DNA of 64,000 nucleotides, taken from positions 1-64,000 of the forward strand of contig JAQWNG010000002.1 of NCBI GenBank assembly GCA_029246385.1, written 5' to 3'. Source of the stretch: Halioglobus sp. (GTDB taxonomy: Bacteria > Pseudomonadota > Gammaproteobacteria > Pseudomonadales > Halieaceae). Made by a program: the position numbers and the translations under genes. Under the pieces are notes generated by a model that did no database searches, was not told the DNA's origin, and saw nothing but the letters and a program-made list of their open reading frames with translations. Shown in pieces: positions 1-8,497 of this stretch (its first letter is position 1; each line of letters begins with the position of its first letter).

Positions 1-1
1 C

Positions 2-175
2 GATAAAACTTATCCGGTCGCGCTTGCGGAGTTAGGCGACGGCGACAACAACCACTTTTTGTGTCTCAAAACTGCCGATCCGGTCATCGCGGTCAGCTTC
101 CCTGCGGGACACTTGGTTGATCCGAATAGCGACTTGAACCCTGCAACACATATTATGATCGGAAAAAGCCAGTGA
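2..175 (+). CDS. C-terminal end of a protein cut by the window edge
   Basis: An open frame enters from the left edge and ends at TGA 173-175, giving the last 57 residues of a protein (ending MIGKSQ). The composition is protein-like, with LGDGDNNHF and VSFPAGHLVDP. The opposite-strand reading of the same bases is low-complexity at its end (VVVVAVA) and less convincing. I do not recognise the family. It is called coding only because the frame is open to the edge and looks natural; it could be a chance frame. Confidence 0.45.
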   Translation, partial: DKTYPVALAELGDGDNNHFLCLKTADPVIAVSFPAGHLVDPNSDLNPATHIMIGKSQ

Positions 176-419
176 CGTCAGCCACGCATTGGTCGAATAT
201 GCAATGCCTCTAGGCGTTGTCTTCATAGGCTTTGTCGGTACTCCCACAACAATATATTTACTCGACCTATCTATTTAGCGAATGACGACTATATAATAGT
301 AACCTAAACAGAGTTTAAATGTAGAATAATTAAAAACGTGGGCAAGTCCTCAGCAATTTATCCGCTGTACATAAATCTATTAATCGCGACTTTAAAATTT
401 TTACTTACGGACAATATTT

Positions 420-1337
420 ATGCTCAAGAGCCTTATCAAATCCAAATCCCACTGGGATAATCTTGCTTCTCCGGAAAGTAAAAAGGATTTCAATAACAAG
501 TCTTGGGGTGGCGTCGCTCAAGTCGCTCAAAATCACAACTACCTTATCACTGGTGACCAGAACTACTACTGGATTGATTATTTAAAGGATCGGTATTTCG
601 ATCAGGGCAATGCGGGTCATACACTCTCTATTGGTTGTGGGGAGGGTTATATTGAACGCCTTTTCAAGGAGCGAGGTTTTTCATTCGATTCGGTTACGGG
701 TATTGACCTTAGTAAGAAATGCACTGAAGCCGCTCAAAAAAGGGCAGAAGAAATTCAACTGGCACCGCATATTGAATATATTACAGCGGATCTGAATAAT
801 TTTGTTTTGCCGGAAAGAAAGTTTGATTTTATATTCTTCTTTCACTCCCTCCACCATGTAGAAGCGCTGGAAAAACTTCTTGAAAATTGTGCTCAGGCTC
901 TAGCACCAGATGGGATTCTTATGGTGAATGAATTTGTAGGGCCAACGAGATTTCAGTGGACAAAAGAGCAGCTACGCGAAGCAAATAAACTATTTAAATT
1001 TCTACCAGCAGAGCTACGCCTAGACCTAAATGCCAACAAAGAGAAGATGGAAATAAAAACTTTTACCGTTGAAGAGATGATTAGCATCGACGAGTCGGAA
1101 GCAGTTAGATCTGCAGAGATAGAAGTAGTGCTAAAAGCCTTTTTTAATATCGTTGAAGAAAAAAATTGGGGCGGAACCTTAACTAACCTGATTTTCGACA
1201 ATACGGCTGGAAACTTTGATTCGAAAAATGAGTACCATAACTCTATCGCAAATTTGCTCGTTCATCATGAAAATATTTTGATAGAAAAAGGATTGTTTCC
1301 CAGCGATTTTAAATTCTTTATCGGCAAACCAAAATAA
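420..1337 (+). CDS. Class I SAM-dependent methyltransferase
   Basis: A 305-residue protein with a Rossmann-type SAM-binding fold. Motif I reads LSIGCGEGY near residues 71-79 and is followed by an acidic strand end (VTGIDLS near 97-103). The post-motif FDFIFFFHSLHHVE near residues 136-149 is typical of small-molecule or sugar methyltransferases. The N-terminal ~60 residues and the C-terminal ~120 residues are extra to the core and not recognised; they may select the substrate. The gene is visibly more AT-rich than the genes to its right and resembles the polysaccharide genes at 19.6-27 kb, so a role in glycan methylation and acquisition by transfer are possible. The substrate is unknown. Confidence 0.8.
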   Translation: MLKSLIKSKSHWDNLASPESKKDFNNKSWGGVAQVAQNHNYLITGDQNYYWIDYLKDRYFDQGNAGHTLSIGCGEGYIERLFKERGFSFDSVTGIDLSKKCTEAAQKRAEEIQLAPHIEYITADLNNFVLPERKFDFIFFFHSLHHVEALEKLLENCAQALAPDGILMVNEFVGPTRFQWTKEQLREANKLFKFLPAELRLDLNANKEKMEIKTFTVEEMISIDESEAVRSAEIEVVLKAFFNIVEEKNWGGTLTNLIFDNTAGNFDSKNEYHNSIANLLVHHENILIEKGLFPSDFKFFIGKPK

Positions 1338-1485
1338 CTTAGCTAAATGCCCTAGGAGGCAGGCGCAGTCTTGATACGATCTAATGTGTTCAGTTTTTCA
1401 TGATGCAGCGACGTTGGGCGCCCCGGGGCGTGGAAACCGTACACCGTCCAAAGGCGGCATTTGAGGCCCAATATTTTAAAGCCAA

Positions 1486-2514
1486 CTATTGCCGCTGAAC
1501 CTTCCTAGGGTTCGCAATAAAAAACTGAATTACGGCTTCTCCAACAGTAAACCATACCGATGGATCCTCTGGAAAAATCAGGCTGTCCGGGTTGTCAGGG
1601 TAAACATGATTATTGGTATGGCGTAAATGCTCGAGCACCGTACCATCGGTATCGGTATAGCGTGTCCATAAAAAGCTGCTGTCTTGGCCGCCGTCCACGA
1701 TTTCAAAAATCACGTCTTCGGCAGCGGTATTTATTCGGCCTGATTCATCCACTACGATATCCCCTGTTGCAGAAAAGTCATAGGCGGAGAAGTTCTGTGT
1801 CACCATTTTGTAGTCATATAACACGCCCACCAGTGTATCAGTTATTGACCACTGCCCTTCGGCACTGTAGTAGGGGATCAATATATCTTCTGTCCCGCTA
1901 ATCAAAAAAATGGGAACTTTTCTAACCGGCCCTGACCGGTCAATAAAGCAATCTCCGCCTGGTGCCGAGATGGGTGCGGCGCTGGCGATAATGTCTGAAT
2001 GCTCGCAGATGAAATTCCAAGTCATCCAGCCGCCCTGCGAGAAACCTGTGAAATGGATTCTGTCGAGATCCACGGCGAAAGCGTCCATGGCCTGTTGCAT
2101 GAAGTCAAAAACGATAGCGTAATGGATCGACCCGTCCCAACTGGGAGGCTGACTGAGTTCGCCTGGTTGCACGACAATATAACCGCCGCTATCAACGGCG
2201 GCTCTGGCCAGATTAGATCTACCTTCTTGTTCATCGGCGTTGCTAAGCCAACCATGCACATCGAAAATGAGCCCGCAGGCATTGTCGATACACTCCTGTG
2301 TTACCAATGTCTTGAACTCAACACCATCGCACTGATATATGTGCCGATCAGATGCCGACACATCGTTTATACAACGACTCGTATGAATATCGCGACTAGT
2401 AGAATCAGAGTCGTTATTGCAGGCCGTGCCGGCCAGCGTGAACAACGCTATCAACATTAAATGACGCAAACGGGGAGTTTTTAATGGCGCAAATACAATA
2501 AATTTTCTTGGCAT
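1486..2514 (-). CDS. Lipoprotein esterase of the PHB-depolymerase/LpqC type
   Basis: 342 residues. The N-terminus has a positive stretch, a hydrophobic core and a lipobox (LAGTAC, Cys32), so it is probably a lipoprotein anchored facing the periplasm. The alpha/beta-hydrolase core shows a GFSQGG nucleophile elbow, preceded by a segment with a conserved Asp (FDVHGW) as in polyhydroxybutyrate depolymerase-like and feruloyl-esterase-like enzymes. The start is supported by AAGGGAA about 7 bases upstream. It is likely to hydrolyse ester bonds of a polymer or aryl ester outside the cytoplasm; the exact substrate cannot be told from sequence. It stands alone, divergent from the next gene. Confidence 0.8.
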   Translation of the reverse strand: MPRKFIVFAPLKTPRLRHLMLIALFTLAGTACNNDSDSTSRDIHTSRCINDVSASDRHIYQCDGVEFKTLVTQECIDNACGLIFDVHGWLSNADEQEGRSNLARAAVDSGGYIVVQPGELSQPPSWDGSIHYAIVFDFMQQAMDAFAVDLDRIHFTGFSQGGWMTWNFICEHSDIIASAAPISAPGGDCFIDRSGPVRKVPIFLISGTEDILIPYYSAEGQWSITDTLVGVLYDYKMVTQNFSAYDFSATGDIVVDESGRINTAAEDVIFEIVDGGQDSSFLWTRYTDTDGTVLEHLRHTNNHVYPDNPDSLIFPEDPSVWFTVGEAVIQFFIANPRKVQRQ

Positions 2515-2958
2515 TCCAATTCCCTTCTAGCAGACCTGATGAGACGCTAAGCGGTTAGTACAAAAATAATCCTAAGTCATACTAGTCAAAAAAGTCTGCA
2601 CGCGCCTATGACTGCACGCCCGCTCAAGCCGTTCTCGCCTATCAGATCGATACAGCATCTAAGGCGCAAGCAAGGTTGCTACCACTAACACAGGCAAAAT
2701 CATGACTTCCGCAGTCTTTCACAGTATAGCGTATATCGTGAGCCTGTCATGACCCCTATGGTGCGCGTACAAGATGCGTGGGTTTATTCCTGTGGTTGAC
2801 CACCGCGGGCAGTGTCCCAACGCCAACGGCACCGCTGCTGTCGGTGGCTGGAGCCCTCTACGATAGCCCGGACTGCCCACTTCACATGCACTATTTGTGA
2901 AATGCCTACTATTTCGGTGTAGTATCAGGCTATAACGATAACAGACAGAGTCTTAACG
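2515..2958. other. Divergent intergenic region
   Basis: 444 bases between two divergent exported-protein genes. It must hold both promoters. A possible extended AT box (TATAAC at 2931-2936) lies just before the rightward gene, but no clear -35 partner is visible. I see no RNA gene, repeat or convincing small gene. Confidence 0.4.
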
Positions 2959-4221
2959 ATGCCCAAATTAAGAGCAGAAAACTTACTCGAAAACGGTGAA
3001 GGTATAAGCCGCCGCGAGTTTGTTGCGCGCAACATGCGCTACCTTTCAGCAGTATTAGCGAGCCCGCTACTGACAGCTTGCAGTGACTCTGGTAGCAATG
3101 ACCCTGATAACTATACCCCTGACGGTATAAGAGCGTCCAACTTGACCAACCTTGGCCCCCTGAGAGAGGCAGATGCAAACGGTTGCCGGCTACCTGCAGG
3201 CTTCGCCAGTCGCGTGGTCGCTCGCTCCTCACAGCCTGTGTTGGCTGGCAGCCAGTTTAAGTGGCATGGATCTCCCGACGGCGGCGCCTGTTTCGAGGAT
3301 GGGGATGGTTGGATCTACGTCTCCAATTCGGAGCAAATTGCAAACGGCGGCGCTTCTTCTTTGCGCTTTAATCGAGACGGTGAGATTATTGATGCCTATC
3401 CCATTTTGGAAAATACTAATCAAAACTGCTCGGGGGGAGCGATGCCCTACGGTACGTGGCTGTCTTGTGAGGAGTGGTTCCATCTCGGCCGTGTGTTCGA
3501 GTGTGACCCCACTGGCAGAAAGCCCGCTATTGAACGATCCGCCTTGGGCATCTTCAACCACGAGGGAGCCGCATACCACGAGGGCAGCCACACCCTTTAT
3601 CTCACAGAAGATATGCCGGACGGTGGTCTGTATCGCTTTACGCCTTCACAGAGGCGTGCAGACGGTTACGCCGACCTCTCTGCGGGTACACTGGAAATAG
3701 CGCAGGTGACCACAGAGAACGAACCGGGCGCGGTAAGCTGGCACCAAATTGATGACCCCGCAGGTATCGAGATAGATACACGCCTGCAGGTGCCGGCTCG
3801 GACAGCATTCAACGGCGGAGAGGGCATTGTCTGCGTAGGAGATCTGGTGAGTTTCGCCACCAAAGGCGACAATCGAGTCTGGAGCTACAACGTAGCCGAC
3901 CAGTCTATCCGAGTCATCTACGATAAAGACACCAGCGACAACCCTATCCTCGCAGGCGTGGATAACATTACTGCAGATTTCGCCGGTACTTACTTGGTGG
4001 CAGAGGACGGCGACGACATGCAGATAGTCATCTTGACCGCAGAGGGTGAAGTGTTCCCACTACTGCAACTAATGGGACAGGACACTTCGGAGATTACCGG
4101 GCCCGCGTTCAGCCCTGACGGCTCGCGCCTGTATTTCAGCTCACAGCTCGGCCCCACCGGTCACCCCGCAGATGGCATCACCTACGAGGTGACCGGCCCC
4201 TTTTTCACGACAACAGGCTGA
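2959..4221 (+). CDS. PhoX-like (DUF839) exported protein
   Basis: 420 residues. The N-terminus has a twin-arginine-like SRREFV at residues 17-22, a hydrophobic stretch and LLTAC with Cys41, suggesting a Tat-exported lipoprotein. The body matches the PhoX/DUF839 beta-propeller family: GTWLSCEEW, a GEGIVCVGDLVSFATKGDNRVW-type stretch, and a C-terminal PAFSPDGSRLYFSSQ. Family members bind calcium and iron, and some are alkaline phosphatases. Whether this shorter member is a phosphatase is unproven. It is monocistronic, with no Pho box that I can identify by eye. Confidence 0.8.
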   Translation: MPKLRAENLLENGEGISRREFVARNMRYLSAVLASPLLTACSDSGSNDPDNYTPDGIRASNLTNLGPLREADANGCRLPAGFASRVVARSSQPVLAGSQFKWHGSPDGGACFEDGDGWIYVSNSEQIANGGASSLRFNRDGEIIDAYPILENTNQNCSGGAMPYGTWLSCEEWFHLGRVFECDPTGRKPAIERSALGIFNHEGAAYHEGSHTLYLTEDMPDGGLYRFTPSQRRADGYADLSAGTLEIAQVTTENEPGAVSWHQIDDPAGIEIDTRLQVPARTAFNGGEGIVCVGDLVSFATKGDNRVWSYNVADQSIRVIYDKDTSDNPILAGVDNITADFAGTYLVAEDGDDMQIVILTAEGEVFPLLQLMGQDTSEITGPAFSPDGSRLYFSSQLGPTGHPADGITYEVTGPFFTTTG

Positions 4222-4662
4222 CGCCAAACTTTAGTCCTGCCTATACCCGAAAGCGAAAGACTCCGCCGCTGGCAACAACACACGGCTGTCTCGCCAATTT
4301 CTCTAGTTCAGTCGGTCGCATCAGCGCGGAAATCTACCCTCGACAGGCCGTTTATTTGCCCTATACTTGACCAACGCATGATACAGATTATAGTTAGTTT
4401 GCGTCTCAAAAAAAGATACAAAAGAAATTGTGGTTCGACCTGATCCGACGGTATTGGCAAGTTTACAACGACAGTATCGGTTTTTAGGGCCTAGCTTCCA
4501 AGTAGCTCCCTAATGGCTGCCGTATTTGTCGCAAGGTGAAATTGCAAATTCATCATGCACACAGTTGAAGTAGACCTACTCACATTGCAAAACTATCATT
4601 CAGCACTTTGATGGACACCTTGAATCTCCGCTTTTAAGACTGGAGACGACACAAAAACTTCT
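4222..4662. other. Intergenic region, no recognised element
   Basis: 441 bases between two rightward genes. I see no hairpin followed by a T-tract, no RNA gene and no open frame of note. A 16-base string at 4579-4594 recurs exactly at 49469-49484, which is within chance expectation for a window of this size. A purine-rich GGAG lies about 17 bases before the downstream ATG, too far for a normal ribosome binding site. Confidence 0.4.
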
Positions 4663-6360
4663 ATGCGGGAGAGTTTCGAAATTAAATTTGATGCCCCAAA
4701 AAGCGGTTACTCTTCATGGCCGACAGCGTTCTTGCTTGGTTATATTGGCCGGTTCTCTTTCTGTGGATTGTTAGTTGCAGGCCTATTGTTCGCAGCGTCT
4801 TTGACCCCTTCACTGCTACCTCGCCCATTTGCCGTTCAAGGCGCATTAAGCGGCGTTGTCCTCGCGGTTGGATATGGCATTGGCGTATTTTTAGAATGGC
4901 TATGGCATTTCATGGAAGTTCCAGCACTACCGGCCAGAGGCTCTCGGGTTATTAAACTGATTTCAGCATCTGCAATGCTCATCTCGCTACTATTCGTTCT
5001 GTCTCACGTTGTGATGTGGCAAAACTCAATTCACCATATTATGTCGATGGACACAGTCGATGATACTTATTCGTTATTCGTTGTACTGGTTGCCTTTCCA
5101 GTCGGATTCCTGACGATCGAGTTCTTCCGCTTGCTTGGCCAAGCCATTACGCTGTTATCACGTCAACTTAAAAAATTTATTCCTGTAAAAATGTCTGCGC
5201 TGATTGGATTTTTTTCTTTTTCTTATTTACTTTTTGTTGTAGCGAATGGGACATTGGGTCCTTGGGTATTGCACAAAATAGACAGATTGCAATATCAACT
5301 CGATCAAATTGTAGAAGATGGCATCACACCCCCCGATGACCCTCTGATGACCGGTAGCCCCTCATCTTTGATATCTTGGTATGAGGCCGGGCGGCAGGGT
5401 CGACGGTTTATTGTTTCAGGACCCTCACGCCAAGATATTCAAAGTTTTTCGGGAGTAGATGCGAAACATCCAATTCGAGTTTATGCCGGACTTCGGGCAG
5501 GGAAAACCGAACGCGACAGAGCCGAAATTGCATTGCAGGAACTCAAGCGTACGGGCGCATTTGAGAGATCCGTTCTCGTAGTCGCAATTCCGACTGGAAC
5601 AGGGATGATTGACCGCGCTGCAGTCGATTCACTCGAATACCTGCATAATGGTGACACTGCGATCGTCGGCGTCCAATATTCCTATCTCTCAAGTTACGTG
5701 TCCATATTTGCTGAACCGCAATACTCGCAAAATACCGCGCGCGCATTGTTCGATGCCGTTTATGACCATTGGAGAGAACTTCCCAAGGACACCCGCCCGA
5801 AACTATATTTATTTGGCTTGAGTTTAGGCTCATCAGGTTCCGAAGCATCGATGGATCTGCACGTTATACTTTATGACTTGATAGATGGTGCGGTCTGGAG
5901 TGGTCCACCTTTCACCAACCGGATTTGGCAAGATGTCACCGAAAACCGCAACGATGGCAGTCCCGAATGGCTACCGCGTTACCGCGACGGTTCGATGATC
6001 AGGTTCACGGCTCAGAAGAACAACCTTAAAAAATCTTATAATCCATGGGGACCCGTCAGAATTGTTTATATCCAATACGCTAGCGACCCCATCACCTTTT
6101 TCTCAACGAGCATGTTTTACAAGCGTCCAGACTGGATGAAGCGCCCACGTGGGCCAGACGTTTCGCCTTATCTACGTTGGTATCCTATTGTTACCGGTCT
6201 CCAGGTCGCTTTTGACATGATTTCTTCTGGCTCAACTCCCATGGGGTATGGGCATATATACTCACCATCCAGTTATATTGATGCTTGGGTTGAAGTTACT
6301 CAACCGGCAGGATGGAGCGAGAAAAGTCTCGAAAAATTGAAAGAACATATAAGATATTAA
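4663..6360 (+). CDS. Membrane alpha/beta-hydrolase, COG4425 type
   Basis: 565 residues. The first ~200 carry several transmembrane segments, with the family hallmark SLTPSLLPRP near residue 47. The C-terminal half is a serine-hydrolase-like domain with GLSLGSSGS (nucleophile Ser in GLSLG). This two-part layout is that of the Abhydrolase_9_N plus Abhydrolase_9 proteins of inner membranes. The catalytic role is not established for the family; a lipid or ester substrate is a guess. There is no strong ribosome binding site near the chosen ATG, so the start is less certain than the family. Confidence 0.8.
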   Translation: MRESFEIKFDAPKSGYSSWPTAFLLGYIGRFSFCGLLVAGLLFAASLTPSLLPRPFAVQGALSGVVLAVGYGIGVFLEWLWHFMEVPALPARGSRVIKLISASAMLISLLFVLSHVVMWQNSIHHIMSMDTVDDTYSLFVVLVAFPVGFLTIEFFRLLGQAITLLSRQLKKFIPVKMSALIGFFSFSYLLFVVANGTLGPWVLHKIDRLQYQLDQIVEDGITPPDDPLMTGSPSSLISWYEAGRQGRRFIVSGPSRQDIQSFSGVDAKHPIRVYAGLRAGKTERDRAEIALQELKRTGAFERSVLVVAIPTGTGMIDRAAVDSLEYLHNGDTAIVGVQYSYLSSYVSIFAEPQYSQNTARALFDAVYDHWRELPKDTRPKLYLFGLSLGSSGSEASMDLHVILYDLIDGAVWSGPPFTNRIWQDVTENRNDGSPEWLPRYRDGSMIRFTAQKNNLKKSYNPWGPVRIVYIQYASDPITFFSTSMFYKRPDWMKRPRGPDVSPYLRWYPIVTGLQVAFDMISSGSTPMGYGHIYSPSSYIDAWVEVTQPAGWSEKSLEKLKEHIRY

Positions 6361-6596
6361 TAAAACAGGTCGGGGACAGGTTGCTGGAGCATATCGAGGC
6401 ATACCGTGAGCGAAGGGGTTGACCCGTTGATCTCGGTTTTTCCTGCAAAGCCTGTGTTGACGGTACAATAAGAGAAAATGCAACGTTTTTTGATGCGCAT
6501 GTCGTCCGTCCCGAAAAATATTCCCAACCTGGCTATGGCTCTCATTTTAATTCCACGCTAACCTATTATTCGATAAACTAAAAAAGGCATATACCT

Positions 6597-6989
6597 ATGA
6601 TTAATCACGTAATGATTGGTTCGAGTGAGATTGAAAGATCGAGGGCATTCTATACAGCGGTGCTTGGTGTACTTGGCGCTGGCGAACCTCTCGTTCATGT
6701 CAACGCAACTGGGCAAACGCGACTGTTCTTTATGCACGCCGGCTCGACACTCTGCATCACTCAGCCAATAGATGGGGGCGCGCCATCAGTTGCCAATGGT
6801 TCTACGATTGGATTTACCTGCGATTCACCGGCACAAATTCAGGAGTTCCACGATGTCGCGATTGCAAATGGTGGGACCAGCATAGAAGAGCCACCCGGAG
6901 CGCGAGAAAGCGACATGGGCGATGTGTACTTATGCTATTTCCTCGATCCGGACGGGCACAAAATTTGTGGCTTCCATTTACCTAGTTAG
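6597..6989 (+). CDS. VOC-superfamily (glyoxalase-like) protein
   Basis: 130 residues with the paired beta-alpha-beta-beta-beta layout of the vicinal oxygen chelate fold. It starts with MINHVMIGSSEIERSRAFYTAV, cut here to the key features: an N-terminal His in NHVMIG and an FY in the first helix. It ends with DPDGHKICGFH, the usual second metal site region. AAAAAGG lies 9 bases before the ATG. Members act as metal-dependent lyases, isomerases or dioxygenases, or as binding proteins; nothing here picks one. It is a lone gene. Confidence 0.8.
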   Translation: MINHVMIGSSEIERSRAFYTAVLGVLGAGEPLVHVNATGQTRLFFMHAGSTLCITQPIDGGAPSVANGSTIGFTCDSPAQIQEFHDVAIANGGTSIEEPPGARESDMGDVYLCYFLDPDGHKICGFHLPS

Positions 6990-7047
6990 ACGCATATCTC
7001 ACACCCCTTTGCGATAGAGGTGAATCGCGCCTATCGCGGCCCTGGTT

Positions 7048-7509
7048 TCATTTATTGGGCTCTTTCTGTAGGAGAGAAATTTGGGCAATGTCGGGGATAT
7101 TGCCTATTTTGACCTCTAGCGTAAAGTTTGCAGCTTCACCACGACGTGTGGCACTTCGGATAAGGTAGACCTGAATTGTGTAGTCTCCGTTGACGGGTAG
7201 TGATCCTTCGAACTGGTTGCCTTCGGTCGCACCGATAAACATTGCATAATTTTCTCCCGCCGCTTTATCCGGCTCAAAGATGTTGAAATAGGCCCCCAAG
7301 TTGTCGGAGTCTAGGGCAACCGTCATGGACTGCCCTCCTTCGCCACTCACCACATAATTAACAGACTCATACCCTATTAGGCTGCCGTCAATCGATGCCT
7401 CAGTGACTCCGCCGGAAAACTGAACGCGCTCACTGCGTGCTACCTGTGGAAACACTGATTGTGACGCAAATATTGCAACCAAGATGCCGCTAATAATTGC
7501 TTTATTCAT
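7048..7509 (-). CDS. Small exported beta-rich protein, PliG-like
   Basis: 153 residues with a clear signal peptide (hydrophobic residues ~5-20, cleavage near SQSVFP/QVARS). The mature part has RSERVQFSGG, a YxxxxxxGQSMTV stretch, AYFNIFEP, and GDYTIQVYLIRSATRRGEAANFTLEV, shown here in part. This pattern resembles periplasmic inhibitors of g-type lysozyme and related PPC-like domains from memory. If correct, it would shield peptidoglycan from host or predator lysozyme. It is monocistronic; no terminator with a T-tract was seen after it, although an inverted repeat lies at 7011-7037. Confidence 0.6.
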   Translation of the reverse strand: MNKAIISGILVAIFASQSVFPQVARSERVQFSGGVTEASIDGSLIGYESVNYVVSGEGGQSMTVALDSDNLGAYFNIFEPDKAAGENYAMFIGATEGNQFEGSLPVNGDYTIQVYLIRSATRRGEAANFTLEVKIGNIPDIAQISLLQKEPNK

Positions 7510-8034
7510 AAGAAAAATCCGTCTTTAAGACCGGTAAACGCCGCCGAGCACGGCAGCGAACTTGGCAGACCACTGCTGCCAATGATCCGGGTATTCTACT
7601 TTAGCAAGACATGAAGAATGTGACATTACCCCTTACTCTTTTTTTCAATCTGATGTTTGCCGATGAGGTGAAGCCTCTAAACACGCCTTTTGAGCTCACT
7701 CAGTGACAAAATGATTCATTTGGTTCGCCCTTTGTTGATTTCTATTCAGAGGAAACAGTCATTAAGAATGCCTCAATAGCGTTTATGCAGAGGTTAACGG
7801 TACTTTGGCTGTAGTCTTAAGTTACCTATCCACCTCTATTCTATAGTGACCAAACAGCAGATAAATATGAGGGCACTACTATCTGCAAACTCCCACCTTA
7901 AACGAGTCGAGGAACGACCACTTTTGGCGATCAATAAACTACTGGATATGTAAGTACGCTATTAAAATTTTTCGGCGCAATCTAGTGATATGATCAATCT
8001 ACTCGCGTTAAGCGCCACATCTGAGGGAGATCTC
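7510..8034. other. Intergenic region, no recognised element
   Basis: 525 bases between divergent genes. Apart from the expected promoters and the GAGGGAGA ribosome binding site at 8023-8030 for the next gene, I see no hairpin terminator, RNA gene or plausible reading frame. Confidence 0.4.
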
Positions 8035-8334
8035 ATGGTTAAGCACATAGTTTTTTGGCAATTTAAGGACAGGGCGGCAGGGCAGACGAAGCAGGACAAC
8101 ATGAATCGGGTTAAACGGCAGCTAGAAGCCTTGAGGGTGCTGCCCGGGGTAATAACCGCAGAAGTCGGTTTTGACATACTCAACGTCGATGCATCCTGTG
8201 ATGCGGTGCTTTATTCTACGTTTGAAAATCAGGCGGCATTAGACTCATATCAGCAGCATCCTGATCATGTTGCCATCAAAAAGTTCCTCGGCGAAGTAAC
8301 CAAAGAGCGCCATGTTGTCGATTACGTCCTTTGA
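8035..8334 (+). CDS. Dabb (stress-responsive A/B barrel) domain protein
   Basis: 99 residues from ATG 8035, chosen over an upstream in-frame ATG at 7990 because GAGGGAGA sits 5 bases before it and the family begins with exactly this type of sequence (MVKHIVFWQFKD). The dimeric ferredoxin-like fold is suggested by the LPGV...EVGFDI and YQQHPDHVAIKKF blocks. Dabb proteins include plant stress proteins, olivetolic acid cyclase-type enzymes and many bacterial proteins of unknown role. It stands alone, so context does not narrow its function. Confidence 0.85.
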   Translation: MVKHIVFWQFKDRAAGQTKQDNMNRVKRQLEALRVLPGVITAEVGFDILNVDASCDAVLYSTFENQAALDSYQQHPDHVAIKKFLGEVTKERHVVDYVL

Positions 8335-8497
8335 GCGGCAGACCAACTCAAACGGCGCACAGTGCGCACTTCAGGCTGCTCAACTCAGTTGCCTACTGGG
8401 AGGGATAGAGGGGAGTATGCTACATGATAGGCACGCTATCATCGGAGGCTCTCAGGCTCACCAATCATAGCAATTTTGGGAGTACTGCGAAGAAAGT

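Noticed and set aside
4430-4460. A GGTTCGACC-like string resembling a tRNA T-arm
   Set aside because: No acceptor, D or anticodon arms can be folded around it.
4579-4594. 16-base string repeated exactly at 49469-49484
   Set aside because: About one such match is expected by chance in a window of this size, and the flanks differ, so it is not called a repeat.
7011-7037. 7-base inverted repeat (GCGATAG / CTATCGC) after the PliG-like gene
   Set aside because: 13-base loop and no T-tract on either strand, so not called a terminator.
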